NCBI RefSeq assembly: GCF_030291075.1
Contig: NZ_CP127407.1
Coordinates: 3,594,001 to 3,658,000 of the forward strand
DNA from: Stenotrophomonas sp. 57
GTDB taxonomy: Bacteria; Pseudomonadota; Gammaproteobacteria; Xanthomonadales; Xanthomonadaceae
Length of the DNA stretch: 64,000 nt
Direction of reading: 5' to 3'
Both the position numbers and the translations under genes were made by a program. The stretch's first letter is position 1. Every line of letters starts with the position of its first letter. The notes under the pieces were generated by a model that worked only from the letters and a program-made list of their open reading frames with translations, made no database searches and had not been told where the DNA came from. Below, in pieces: positions 44,802 through 55,061 of this stretch.

Positions 44802-47135
44802 TTACGAAGAGAAATTCTTCTTCAGAATCAATATCCTGGAGAAGGCCGGGAACAGTGCCGGGGCTTGCTCGGGCAACGGCATGATGCCGATGTCAGCGCC
44901 GTCGCTGACCGCCAGCGCCACATAGAGATCGCGCCCGTCGGCGCTGGCACTGAGTCCATTGCCTGCACTGAGCCGCTGCGGATCGAGGCAGCGCTCCGGC
45001 ACTTCGGTGCCGCCCTCGATCAGGACCAGGGTCGTGCCGCATTGCGTGGACGTGCCGAGGTAACCAATGCCACCGTTCCCGGCAACGGTCCAGGTGCGAT
45101 AGCGCCAGCGACTCGGCAGGTCTTCAGTGACCTGTCGCACACTGCCCGGCGACAGTGCAGGATCGACCGACCACAGCCCGCCCGCGGCGAGGCGTGTGAA
45201 CAGGACCCGCCCGCCGGCGCGATCGAAGCGTGCCTGCGACACGCCATCGATGCTGGCCAGCCGCCGCCAGGGTTGAGAGGTGCGATCAAACAGGCTCAAG
45301 CGCGTGCGCTGGTCGGCATCGCGCTCGACCACCAGCAGCTGGTCATCGCTGGCACCGTACAGCGCCTGCAGCGGTTGTTCGGCGGGCACCGGCAGCGGCT
45401 GCAGCCGCTCGTCACGCGGCGAGATCTCGTAAACCACGGTACGTCCGTGGTCATCGCGGCCAACCACCAGCAGGTGCCGGCTGTCGGCGGCCCAGTCCGG
45501 TGCCTGCCGGCCTTCCGGCCGCAGGCCTTCGACCAGCCGCAGCGAATCCGGCCGCTGCATGTCGGCCCACCACAAGGCAAAACTGCCGGAACGATCGGAG
45601 GTGAAGACCAGCTGGCGTCCATCGGGCGCGGCCATCGGCTGACCATCACGGCCACTGGACGCAAACAGTCGTTCTGCAGGTCCTCCCTCGATGGGAACCT
45701 TGAACACGCCGAACTGCGCGCGCCGGTGGACAAACGCCAGCACATCGCCATGCCGGGATACCGCGGGCCACTGCGCATCATCCAGGCCGGCGTCGCGCAG
45801 CGTGCGGCGCTCGACATCGAGGTAATACAGGCGTACTTCGCTGTCCACGCGACGGCCGAACACGATGGTGCGTCCATCTCCCAGCCAGGCCCAGCCCCGC
45901 TGCTCCGCCGCTTCATTGGTCAGCTGCTCGGGGGTTCCGCCACCAGCGGGCATCCGCCACAGATCACCCATCTGTGGATTGCGCACGAACACCAGCCACT
46001 TGCCGTCAGGCGAGTAGCGCGGCGCATAGTCGAAATCATCGGCACCAACGCGGTAGTCCAGTTCACGCCATTGGCCACTGGCCAGGTCCAGCACGCGGAT
46101 GCCGCGATGCGCGTAGCGTCCGACCATGCTGCCGAACACCAGCCCGCGGCCATCCGGGGTCCAGTCGAAACTGAGCAGCTCGGTGCCGTCGCAGCGGGTT
46201 GCCTGGCGCAGGGCACCGCCGGTGGCACTGGCGATCAGCACCTGGCAGCCGCCACCCGCGCTGAACCGCGCAAACGCGATCTCGCGCCCATCCGGCGACC
46301 AGCTCGGGAAGCGGTCGTTGGCACCGGCCGGAGGCGCCAGCAACTGGCGCGCGGGCGCATTGCCCGAGGTCTGCACCTTGATCGCGCCGCCGCCCTCCCC
46401 GTCCTCGTTGGCACCTTCGTAGGCGACCTGGGAGCCGTCGGGCGAAAGCGTTGGATACGTCTCAAAACCACTGGTCGCGGTGATCAGCCGGTAAGGCCGC
46501 TGCGGGCTGCCGATCACGCGAACGCCGTTCTCCACGGCCGCATCGACCGGTGAACTGACTTCCGGAGCCCGCCGCAGCAACAGCATCGTCAGCACGATCA
46601 CCGTAACAAGCATCAACGCGCCGATTGCCAACAGCACCTGGCGCCGGACCTGTCGCCACGTCCGGCGAAGCCCCGGCACCGGCGCCGGCAACGCAGCATT
46701 GACCTGCGCCCTGCCGCCGGCGTCTGCGGGCGACAGCGGAAGATCGGACAGCTCACCGCTGTCCACCGCAGCCTCGGGCGCATCCAGCGCCTGTACCGGC
46801 ACCAGCAGCCGATAACCGCTCTTGGCGATGGTCTCGATGTAGGCCTGGCCGTTGTCGTCGTCGTTGGCGAACGCCTTGCGCAGCTGCGTGACGGCCTGGG
46901 TCAGCACGTCGTTGGTCGGCAGCGTGTCAGGCCACACTTCGGCAAAGAGCTCTTCGCGGGTGACCACGCGGCCCGGCTGTCGCAGCAGAACGCGCAGCAC
47001 ACCCAGCGCTTTCGGCGTAAGCCGGCGCGGACGACGCGCACCTGCAACTTCGACCTCTCGCGAGGACAAAGTGACGACGCATTCGCCAACCTGGATACGG
47101 TCAGCGTCGGGCGGCTGGATTTCGCTGCTGTTCAT
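44802..47135 (-). CDS. Membrane-anchored winged-helix regulator with TolB-like beta-propeller (CadC-like)
   Basis: 777 residues. Residues about 10-112 are an OmpR-type winged helix (RRLTPKALGVLRVLLRQPGRVVTREELFAEVWPDTLPTNDVLTQAVTQLRKAF). A membrane helix spans about 167-187. The periplasmic part is a series of PD40/WD40-like repeats (FETYPTLSPDGSQVAYEG, DRFPSWSPDGREIAFARF, YAPRYSPDGKWLVFVRNP, GQPMAAPDGRQLVFTSD). This is the ToxR/CadC plan: sensing outside, DNA binding inside. The target is unknown; the receptor-AraC pair downstream is a candidate. Confidence 0.9.
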   Translation of the reverse strand: MNSSEIQPPDADRIQVGECVVTLSSREVEVAGARRPRRLTPKALGVLRVLLRQPGRVVTREELFAEVWPDTLPTNDVLTQAVTQLRKAFANDDDNGQAYIETIAKSGYRLLVPVQALDAPEAAVDSGELSDLPLSPADAGGRAQVNAALPAPVPGLRRTWRQVRRQVLLAIGALMLVTVIVLTMLLLRRAPEVSSPVDAAVENGVRVIGSPQRPYRLITATSGFETYPTLSPDGSQVAYEGANEDGEGGGAIKVQTSGNAPARQLLAPPAGANDRFPSWSPDGREIAFARFSAGGGCQVLIASATGGALRQATRCDGTELLSFDWTPDGRGLVFGSMVGRYAHRGIRVLDLASGQWRELDYRVGADDFDYAPRYSPDGKWLVFVRNPQMGDLWRMPAGGGTPEQLTNEAAEQRGWAWLGDGRTIVFGRRVDSEVRLYYLDVERRTLRDAGLDDAQWPAVSRHGDVLAFVHRRAQFGVFKVPIEGGPAERLFASSGRDGQPMAAPDGRQLVFTSDRSGSFALWWADMQRPDSLRLVEGLRPEGRQAPDWAADSRHLLVVGRDDHGRTVVYEISPRDERLQPLPVPAEQPLQALYGASDDQLLVVERDADQRTRLSLFDRTSQPWRRLASIDGVSQARFDRAGGRVLFTRLAAGGLWSVDPALSPGSVRQVTEDLPSRWRYRTWTVAGNGGIGYLGTSTQCGTTLVLIEGGTEVPERCLDPQRLSAGNGLSASADGRDLYVALAVSDGADIGIMPLPEQAPALFPAFSRILILKKNFSS

Positions 47136-47351
47136 TTTCCGATATACAGTAGGGACGGGCCTGGGCAGGTTTGACCAGCAATACCGCCCCCCTGCGGGGA
47201 CAACAAAAAGCCAGATTCCGCACAAAGCATCGGCGCATACCGCAAAAACAATAACGCCCGCGGATATTAGCCTAAGCCGGTTACCCCGCCTATGACGGGG
47301 TCGACACTCAGGCTCTCTCTCGCCGACGCATTCACATAATCTGCATCACTA

Positions 47352-47379
47352 TTCGCGCCCCTTTGGGCGCGAAATTTTT
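47352..47379 (+). terminator. Orphan plus-strand terminator
   Basis: TTCGCGCCC-CTTT-GGGCGCGAA followed by ATTTTTAT. Both neighbouring genes are on the minus strand, so a plus-strand transcript seems to end here (see findings). The 259-bp gap 47136-47394 otherwise shows only a CCCCG...CGGGG stem (47284-47300). Confidence 0.7.
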
Positions 47380-47394
47380 ATCTGGCGTTCATTT

Positions 47395-48066
47395 TCACAT
47401 TCGCCGAAGCATGGTCAAACCGACCAGTCGCGACACGACAAGGCCGATGTACATGACGCCTGCGAACTGCTCCAGCATGACCAGAGCACGTGCCTGCGGA
47501 TGGAGAGGCACCACGTCGCTCAACCCTACCCCGGACAGCAAGCTGAAGCTCAGATAAAGCAGCTCCATCCAGCTGCGCTGATCACCGCCGCTGGCGCCGT
47601 GGAAACTGCCGGGATACCACTGCTGGCACACCGCGAACGCGAAAGCGAACGCCCAGGCCAGCAGGGTGAAGGTTGCCCCGGCGGCAAACAGTTCGTCGCG
47701 GGTGACTTTATGGTCCTGCAGCATGTAGGCGATCAACGCGCCCGCCGTATAGAAGTACAGCAGGCTCTCCAGCAGCTGGGCGGTGGTCAGCAGCCCGCTG
47801 CGGTCCAGCAGCGCACCGGCCAGTGAGAACACCACCGAGGGAATGGCCAGCAGCAGTGCCAGCCAAGTGCCCAGCGGGCTGCGCTGGACCACCCACAGCG
47901 CCAGGCCCAGTACCGCCATGCCGAACATGCCCAGCGCTGCACGGCCAGCGGCAGTGTCGTCGAGCGCCGGGTACAACAGCACCGCCAGCAGTTGCGCACC
48001 CAGCAGCCAGGCCGAGGGATGGCGGCGTGCGATCGCCAGCCAACGGGTGGTCAGAGCAATGGGCAT
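47395..48066 (-). CDS. Ion channel-like membrane protein
   Basis: 223 residues with about six hydrophobic segments. Near the C-terminus a pore-loop-like stretch reads LSFSLLSGVGLSDVVPLHPQARALVMLEQFAGVMYIGLVVSRLVG, which fits a two-TM K+ channel pore (Ion_trans_2), but the filter is GVGLSD rather than GYGD. ATG at 48066. It lies downstream of thiC on the same strand, separated by a GTAG-type inverted pair. Confidence 0.78.
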   Translation of the reverse strand: MPIALTTRWLAIARRHPSAWLLGAQLLAVLLYPALDDTAAGRAALGMFGMAVLGLALWVVQRSPLGTWLALLLAIPSVVFSLAGALLDRSGLLTTAQLLESLLYFYTAGALIAYMLQDHKVTRDELFAAGATFTLLAWAFAFAFAVCQQWYPGSFHGASGGDQRSWMELLYLSFSLLSGVGLSDVVPLHPQARALVMLEQFAGVMYIGLVVSRLVGLTMLRRM

Positions 48067-48104
48067 GGTGTCCTTTCCACGGGGCGATGGCCGGAGCATA
48101 GCGG

Positions 48105-48171
48105 GTAGCGCCGGGCCACGCCCGGCGGCTTTCCGGGACCGATGCGCCCACCGGGCGGTGCCCGGCGCTAC
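48105..48171. repeat. GTAG-type inverted pair
   Basis: GTAGCGCCGGGCCACGCCCG on the left and its inverse ending GCCCGGCGCTAC on the right, between thiC and the channel gene. Confidence 0.8.
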
Positions 48172-48181
48172 CTGCGCGGCA

Positions 48182-50212
<2,031 letters not shown>

Positions 50213-50239
50213 GCATTAGAGCATAGACCGCCCGCCTAC

Positions 50240-50280
50240 GGGGTCGGATCCGCTTTCCTGCAGAAAGCGGATCTGACCCC
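50240..50280. repeat. GGGGTC hairpin repeat, copy 2
   Basis: GGGGTCGGATCCGCTTTC pairs with GAAAGCGGATCTGACCCC over 18 bp with one G-U type pair. Between the thiC leader and the BCCT gene. Confidence 0.85.
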
Positions 50281-50464
50281 AAACCGCATTCGTTAACGGA
50301 ACCATGACGTCGCGTTCAGTAAGGTGCACGTCCGTAGCGCTGCCGCGACCGATGCTTCCTTCGCCGCCGACGCGGCCCCTGCCCGGTTCGCGCTGCATGC
50401 CGCCGGCCCCTCGCTGCAAGCTCTGCTCGCTCCCCTCAATCCCCTTGATCGGAGAAGCTCCTTC

Positions 50465-52042
50465 ATGGTGTTTCGCGTTTCCATCGCACTGGTTCTGCTG
50501 CTGGTGCTGCTGGCCGGCATCGCGCCCGGCCCCTTCAATACCGTGGTGCAGTCCATGCTGGCGGAGGTCATCCGCAGTGTCGGCTGGCTGTACCTGCTGG
50601 TGGTGTTCCTGGCCCTGGTGTTCCTGATGTACTTGGCCTTCGGCCGCTTCGGCAACCTGCGCATCGGTGGCGAAGATGCCGAGCCCGAATTCTCGCGTGC
50701 CAGCTGGATGTCGATGCTGTTTGCCGCCGGCATGGGCATCGGTCTGGTGTTCTGGGGCGCGGCCGAGCCGATCTCGCATTTCAGCAAGCCACCGGAAGGA
50801 CTGGCACCGCAAAGCATGGACGCCGCGCGCGCCTCGATGCGCTACGCGTTCTTCCACTGGGGCCTGCACCCATGGGCGATCTATGCGCTGATCGGCCTGG
50901 CGATGGCCTGGTTCCAGTTCAACCGCAATGGCCGCGGCCTGGTCAGTGACATGCTGCAGCCGATCATCGGCCGCCACCATCGCGGCTGGATCGGGCGCGT
51001 GGTCAATATTGCCGCGGTGGTTGCCACCGCGATCGGTGTCGCCACCACGCTCGGCTTCGGCACCATCCAGATTGCCGCCGGTATCGAACGCGTCTTCAGC
51101 GTGCAGGCCACCGTCGCAGTGCAGATGATCATCATTGCCGTTGCCTTCGTGCTGTACATGGCCTCCACCGCCAGTGGCGTGGAACGCGGAGTGAAATGGC
51201 TGTCCAATTTCAACCTGGCATTGGCCGCGCTGCTTGCGGCGACCCTGCTGGTGCTGGGGCCGACCGGATTCATCTTCGATACGTTCACTACCACGCTGGG
51301 TTCCTACCTCAACCAGCTGGTGACGATGAGCCTGCGCATGTCACCGTTCTCCGGCAGCACGTGGGTGGCGGACTGGACGATCTTCTACTGGGCCTGGTGG
51401 ATCTCGTGGGCACCGTTCGTGGGATCGTTCATCGCGCGCATCTCGCGTGGCCGCAGCGTGCGCGAGTTCGTGATCGGCGTAGTGCTCGCCCCGACGCTGC
51501 TGGGCTTCCTCTGGTTCGCGGTGTTCGGCGGCACCGCGCTGTGGGCACAGATCTTCGGCCACGCCGACCTGGTGCAGGCGCTGGGCAATGGCTATGAGAC
51601 GGTGCTGTTCACCCTGTTCGACAGCATGCCGCTGCCGCTGTTGCTGTCGTGCATCGCGCTGGTACTGCTGATGATCTTCTTCGTGACCTCGGCCGATTCA
51701 GCGGTACTGGTGCTGGCCAGCATGTCCACCGACGAGGCCGGCGATCCACCGTTGAAGCGCAAGCTGGCCTGGGGTATCGCGGTGGCCCTGATCGCAGCCG
51801 CCCTGCTGCTGGCGGGTGGACTGGATGCGCTGCAGGGGATGATCACGATCGCGGCATTGCCGTTCGCGTTGCTGATGGTGCTGGTGATGGTGTCGCTGCA
51901 CCGGGTGCTGGACCAGGAATACACGCGCGAGCGGCGGCAGGCGCAGCGCCAGCGGCACATGATCGATGCGTGGATCGCGCGCGAGATGGCGGCGCAGGAA
52001 GAGACCCAGGCGGAGGCGGCGCGCGCGCAGGATCGGGATTGA
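50465..52042 (+). CDS. BCCT-family transporter (betaine/choline/carnitine)
   Basis: 525 residues, 12 transmembrane helices. AGMGIGLVFWGAAEPISHF is the Gly-rich TM3 motif, and WTIFYWAWWISWAPFVGSFIARISRGR the BCCT signature with the Trp box. GMGIG matches the glycine-betaine/choline pattern of Na+-coupled members. The short polar tail (REMAAQEETQAEAARAQ) is unlike the long osmosensing tail of BetP. The ATG at 50465 has an SD (GGAG, 50451-50454); an upstream GTG at 50324 would add an unlikely 47-residue extension. Confidence 0.92.
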   Translation: MVFRVSIALVLLLVLLAGIAPGPFNTVVQSMLAEVIRSVGWLYLLVVFLALVFLMYLAFGRFGNLRIGGEDAEPEFSRASWMSMLFAAGMGIGLVFWGAAEPISHFSKPPEGLAPQSMDAARASMRYAFFHWGLHPWAIYALIGLAMAWFQFNRNGRGLVSDMLQPIIGRHHRGWIGRVVNIAAVVATAIGVATTLGFGTIQIAAGIERVFSVQATVAVQMIIIAVAFVLYMASTASGVERGVKWLSNFNLALAALLAATLLVLGPTGFIFDTFTTTLGSYLNQLVTMSLRMSPFSGSTWVADWTIFYWAWWISWAPFVGSFIARISRGRSVREFVIGVVLAPTLLGFLWFAVFGGTALWAQIFGHADLVQALGNGYETVLFTLFDSMPLPLLLSCIALVLLMIFFVTSADSAVLVLASMSTDEAGDPPLKRKLAWGIAVALIAAALLLAGGLDALQGMITIAALPFALLMVLVMVSLHRVLDQEYTRERRQAQRQRHMIDAWIAREMAAQEETQAEAARAQDRD

Positions 52043-52050
52043 GGGTGTTT

Positions 52051-52076
52051 TGCAGCCTGCGGCTGCACCGCTTTTT
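52051..52076 (+). terminator. Terminator after the BCCT gene
   Basis: TGCAGCC-TGC-GGCTGCA, then accgc and five T. Confidence 0.6.
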
Positions 52077-52128
52077 CAGGCAAGTGCAAGTTCAAAAGCC
52101 AGAGCGGCTCTGGGTTACTACTTGGCTT

Positions 52129-52230
52129 GGCGGGGAGGGGCAGATGGCGGGACACGCCGCAAGTACGTCCCTGTAGGCTCGGCCACGGCATCCATGCCGT
52201 GGACGGTCCCGCCATCTGCCCCTCCCCGCC
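52129..52230 (+). repeat. Variable-arm palindrome, copy C
   Basis: Perfect 25-bp arms (52129-52153 and 52206-52230) around a 52-nt core ending in CCACGGCATCCATGCCGTGG. Relative to copy A the inner stem differs by a compensating pair (A/T for G/C). The flank tcCGACAGTTTTCCGGTG resembles that of copy A. No gene is supported in 52043-52677. Confidence 0.88.
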
Positions 52231-52300
52231 TCCGACAGTTTTCCGGTGACGGTTGGTTCGCCACGCCATGCGTGGATGTGGCGTATCGGAAAACAAGAGG

Positions 52301-52341
52301 GGGGTCGGATCCGTTTTCCTTCGGAAAACGGATCCGACCCC
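52301..52341. repeat. GGGGTC hairpin repeat, copy 3
   Basis: GGGGTCGGATCCGTTTTCC, loop TTC, and a perfect 19-bp complementary arm ending GACCCC. Lies between palindromes C and D. Confidence 0.88.
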
Positions 52342-52428
52342 AACTCACAGCGCGCGGCTGTTGCCGTTGCCTTTGCTCTTGATCTTCTTCTTTCTGTTCC
52401 TGCGGTGGCGGCCGCATGAAATTGTCAG

Positions 52429-52613
52429 GGGCCGGGCGGGTGGGCTGGGCGGGGGTGTCAGCCGCATGGGCCCGAGGCATGCCTCGGGCGGGTTGGGCAG
52501 GACGCCCAACCCCGGTCTTGCCGTGTGCGCAGGACAGCGCACACGAGCAAGCGGCTGCCAAGCCTCCATGGACGGATTCACGGCGTCCCCCGCCCAGCCT
52601 ACCCGCCCGGCCC
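52429..52613 (-). repeat. Variable-arm palindrome, copy D, with enlarged core
   Basis: Arms of 27 nt (52429-52455 and 52587-52613) with one mismatch. Read on the minus strand, the core begins like the other copies (ACGCCGTGAATCCGTCCATG, then GAGGCTTGG) and ends TGACA, but in place of the GCATCCATGC hairpin there are about 79 extra nt with nested stems (CCCGAGGCATGCCTCGGG; GTGTGCGC...GCGCACAC; GTTGGGC...GCCCAAC). Confidence 0.85.
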
Positions 52614-52677
52614 AATCACGCGATCCAGCTTCTACGCCCCCCACCGCAGAGGGGGCTCAGCCCGATGGCCGGGAAAC

Positions 52678-54396
52678 TCAGTACCCCGCCGCCTGCCCAT
52701 CCTTGCGACTCTCCGACGCGCCGTAATACACGCCCGTCTCCGGATCACGCATGATCGCCTGGTACCCACCATACGGGCCATCGGCGAACACGATGCGATG
52801 CCCCTTGCGCATCAGCGCACGCACCGTCTCATACGGGAAGCCGGTTTCCAGATTCACTTCGCCACCGTCGGTCATTGCCGTCGCCTGCCCGGTCGGCTCG
52901 GTGGAACCTTCATGCTGGATGCGCGGTGCGTCGCCGGCCTCCTGCAGGTTCATCCCGAAGTCCACCAGGTTCATCACGATCTGCGCATGGCCCTGCGGCT
53001 GCATCGCCCCCCCCATCACGCCGAAGCTGGCGTACGGCTTGCCGCCCTTGGTGATGAACGCCGGGATGATGGTCTGGAACGGGCGCTTGCCCGGTGCGTA
53101 GCCGTTGGGATGGTTCTTCTGCAGCACGAACATCTCGCCGCGGTCCTGCAGGATGAAACCCAGTCCCGGCGGTGCCATGCCACTGCCCATGCCACGGTAG
53201 TTGGACTGGATCAGCGAGACCATCATGCCGTCGGCATCGGCCACGGTCATGTAGATCGTGTCGCCCTCCTCCAGCTGCTTCGGCGTACCCGGCTGTACTT
53301 CCTTCAACGCCTTGTCCATCGAGATCAGCGCGCGGCGCTGCGCGGCGTATTCCTTGGAAATCAGTTTCTGCACCGGTGCCGGCTGGAACGCCATGTCAGC
53401 ATAGAAACGCGCACGGTCGGCGAAGGCCAGCTTCTTCGCTTCGACGAACAGGTGCACATGTTCGGGTGAGCCGAATGGAATCTTCGAGAAGTCGTACCCT
53501 TCCAGTACGTTGAGGATCTGCAGCGCGGCGATGCCCTGGCTGTTCGGCGGCAGTTCCCACACATCGTAGCCACGGTAGTTGCTGCTGACCGGTTCGACCC
53601 ACTCGCCGAGGTGGTCGGCCATGTCCTGGTAGCTCAGGTAGCCGCCGTTGGCCTTGAAGTAATCGCCGATGGTGTGGGCGATCTCGCCCTTGTAGAACGC
53701 ATCGCGGCCGCCATCTGCAATCTTCTGCAGGGTGCTGGCCAGGTTCGGGTTCTTCCACATCTCGCCCTTGCGCGGGGCGTGGCCGTTGATCGTGAACTGC
53801 TCCTTGAAGCCCGGGTACTGCGAGAGCTTCGGCACCGAGCGGTCCCAGTAGTAAGCAATCACCTCGGCGACCGGGTGGCCTTCACGGGCATAGCGGATGG
53901 CGGGCGCCAGGTTGTCGGCCATCGGCTTGCGGCCGAAACGCTCGTGCAGCGCGAACCAGCCATCGACCGCGCCCGGCACCGACACCGGCAGCGGACCGGT
54001 GGCCGGGATGTCCTTCAGGCCGCGGCGCTGGAACTCGGCCAGGGTGAGCGACTTCGGCGAGCGGCCCGAGCCGTTGTAGCCGTAGAGCTTCTGTGTCTTC
54101 GGATCCCAGACGATGGCGAACAGGTCGCCGCCGATGCCGTTGCCGGTCGGTTCCATCAGGCCGAGCGCGGCGTTGGCGGCAATCGCCGCGTCCACTGCCG
54201 AACCGCCGCCTTTCATCACATCGAGCGCGATCTGGGTGGCCAGCGGCTGCGAGGTCGCGGCCATCGCGTGCGGGGCGATCACCTCCGAACGGGTGGCGAA
54301 GGTGTGGCCGGTGATGCGGTCGGCGGCGAAGGACAGTGCAGGCACGGCAGCGAGCACGGCGGCAGCGAGCAGGGAACGGGCAAGGCGTCGGGACAC
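52678..54396 (-). CDS. ggt: Gamma-glutamyltransferase family protein
   Basis: 572 residues from a GTG at 54396 that gives a clean signal peptide (ARSLLAAAVLAAVPALSFA); a longer ATG form from 54471 is possible. The autoprocessing Thr is T380 (LEEGDTIYMTVADADGMMVSLIQSNY), equivalent to T391 of the E. coli enzyme, and would split large and small subunits. PTGNGIGGDLFAIVWD, PVSVPGAVDGWFALHERFG and PPGLGFILQDRG are family motifs. It would act in the periplasm on glutathione or gamma-glutamyl compounds. Confidence 0.92.
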   Translation of the reverse strand: MSRRLARSLLAAAVLAAVPALSFAADRITGHTFATRSEVIAPHAMAATSQPLATQIALDVMKGGGSAVDAAIAANAALGLMEPTGNGIGGDLFAIVWDPKTQKLYGYNGSGRSPKSLTLAEFQRRGLKDIPATGPLPVSVPGAVDGWFALHERFGRKPMADNLAPAIRYAREGHPVAEVIAYYWDRSVPKLSQYPGFKEQFTINGHAPRKGEMWKNPNLASTLQKIADGGRDAFYKGEIAHTIGDYFKANGGYLSYQDMADHLGEWVEPVSSNYRGYDVWELPPNSQGIAALQILNVLEGYDFSKIPFGSPEHVHLFVEAKKLAFADRARFYADMAFQPAPVQKLISKEYAAQRRALISMDKALKEVQPGTPKQLEEGDTIYMTVADADGMMVSLIQSNYRGMGSGMAPPGLGFILQDRGEMFVLQKNHPNGYAPGKRPFQTIIPAFITKGGKPYASFGVMGGAMQPQGHAQIVMNLVDFGMNLQEAGDAPRIQHEGSTEPTGQATAMTDGGEVNLETGFPYETVRALMRKGHRIVFADGPYGGYQAIMRDPETGVYYGASESRKDGQAAGY

Positions 54397-54640
54397 GGTC
54401 GGGTTCCGATGGAAGGGTGGTTCCCCGATCTTCGCCGCTGCGGACTTCACGCGGTATCGGGCAGAGGTCATGGGCCATGCCCGGCGAGCGAACCGGTAGA
54501 GATACCCTCATTCCCGCGCAAAAAACGCGCTGAAAAGAGTGAATTCGGGTTCACCGAAACACTTTCAGCAGCAACCATCCTTGTGCCACAAGCGATTGCG
54601 CTGGATGCAGCGGAAACCGATAAAAAATCTGTCGCCAGGG

Positions 54641-54646
54641 TTGACA
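54641..54646 (+). promoter_or_regulatory. Candidate -35 of the ilv operon
   Basis: A perfect TTGACA. At 17-18 bp spacing the -10 (tttctc/ttctct at about 54664-54670) is weak. Transcription from here would begin just before the first leader ORF at 54678. Confidence 0.5.
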
Positions 54647-54677
54647 CCGCCGAAATGGCTGTGTTTCTCTCGATCAC

Positions 54678-54806
54678 ATGTTGCATCACAACACGCCACC
54701 GCGAACCCACATCGAAGCCGCCGACACCGGCGCCGCCTCGCTGCGTTCGATTCTTGTGCTCGTACTTATTACCCAGCCAACAGGTGCGGGACGAGCCAGC
54801 GTGTAA
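54678..54806 (+). CDS. ilvL: Branched-chain leader peptide (attenuation)
   Basis: A 42-codon ORF, with residues 24-32 reading SILVLVLIT: a run of Ile, Leu and Val codons (ATT CTT GTG CTC GTA CTT ATT). This composition just ahead of a strong terminator and the ilv genes is the classic leader-peptide layout. When charged Ile/Leu/Val tRNAs are scarce the ribosome would stall here and prevent termination. No good SD is seen. It is shorter than standard ORF cut-offs, so it is easily missed. Confidence 0.82.
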   Translation: MLHHNTPPRTHIEAADTGAASLRSILVLVLITQPTGAGRASV

Positions 54807-54830
54807 GCAACAAATACACCGGAACTCATC

Positions 54831-54862
54831 AAAACCCGCACCCGCCCCGGTGCGGGTTTTTT
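54831..54862 (+). terminator. Attenuator terminator 1 of the ilv operon
   Basis: A perfect 12-bp stem, AAAACCCGCACC and GGTGCGGGTTTT, with a 6-nt loop and a T-run, 25 bp after the first leader ORF. Confidence 0.9.
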
Positions 54863-54894
54863 CATTTCAGGACCTGGTTTCAGACGCAACCACC

Positions 54895-54996
54895 ATGCAC
54901 ACCGCCACCTTCAAAACCCGGACCCACACCACCACGGCACCCCGTGGCGGGTGTCCGTGTGCGATGCATGGCGCCTCCCCCACCGCTTTCCCCTGA
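54895..54996 (+). CDS. Second, Thr-rich leader ORF
   Basis: A 33-codon ORF with 8 Thr codons and 3 His codons ([19 protein letters not shown] at the start) and no Ile, Leu or Val. The THTTT run overlaps a stem CCACGG-CACC-CCGTGG, and the ORF ends one base before the stem of a second terminator. Whether it is translated is unproven; the SD (GGACC) is poor. Confidence 0.5.
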   Translation: MHTATFKTRTHTTTAPRGGCPCAMHGASPTAFP

Positions 54997-54997
54997 C

Positions 54998-55036
54998 CGG
55001 CCGGCACGTCACCTCGACGACCGGCCGTTCTTTTTT
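54998..55036 (+). terminator. Attenuator-like terminator 2
   Basis: CGGCCGG (54998-55004) and CCGGCCG (55021-55027) enclose CGTC-ACCTC-GACG, followed by TTCTTTTTT. It lies 25 bp ahead of the ilvC ATG, so it must be read through for the operon to be expressed. Confidence 0.8.
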
Positions 55037-55061
55037 CTTCCCACCGCAAGGAACCTCCCCC

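Noticed and set aside
44685..46553. A 622-codon plus-strand frame opposite the CadC-like regulator
   Set aside because: His/Gln/Ala-rich shadow; PD40 repeats are on the minus strand.
50324..50464. N-terminal extension of the BCCT gene from a GTG
   Set aside because: The 47 extra residues are low-complexity and unlike BCCT N-termini; the ATG at 50465 has an SD at proper spacing.
52129..52613. Palindromes C/D as integron attC sites or insertion-sequence ends
   Set aside because: No integrase or transposase nearby, no cassette ORF between them, and arms differ between copies, unlike IS terminal repeats.
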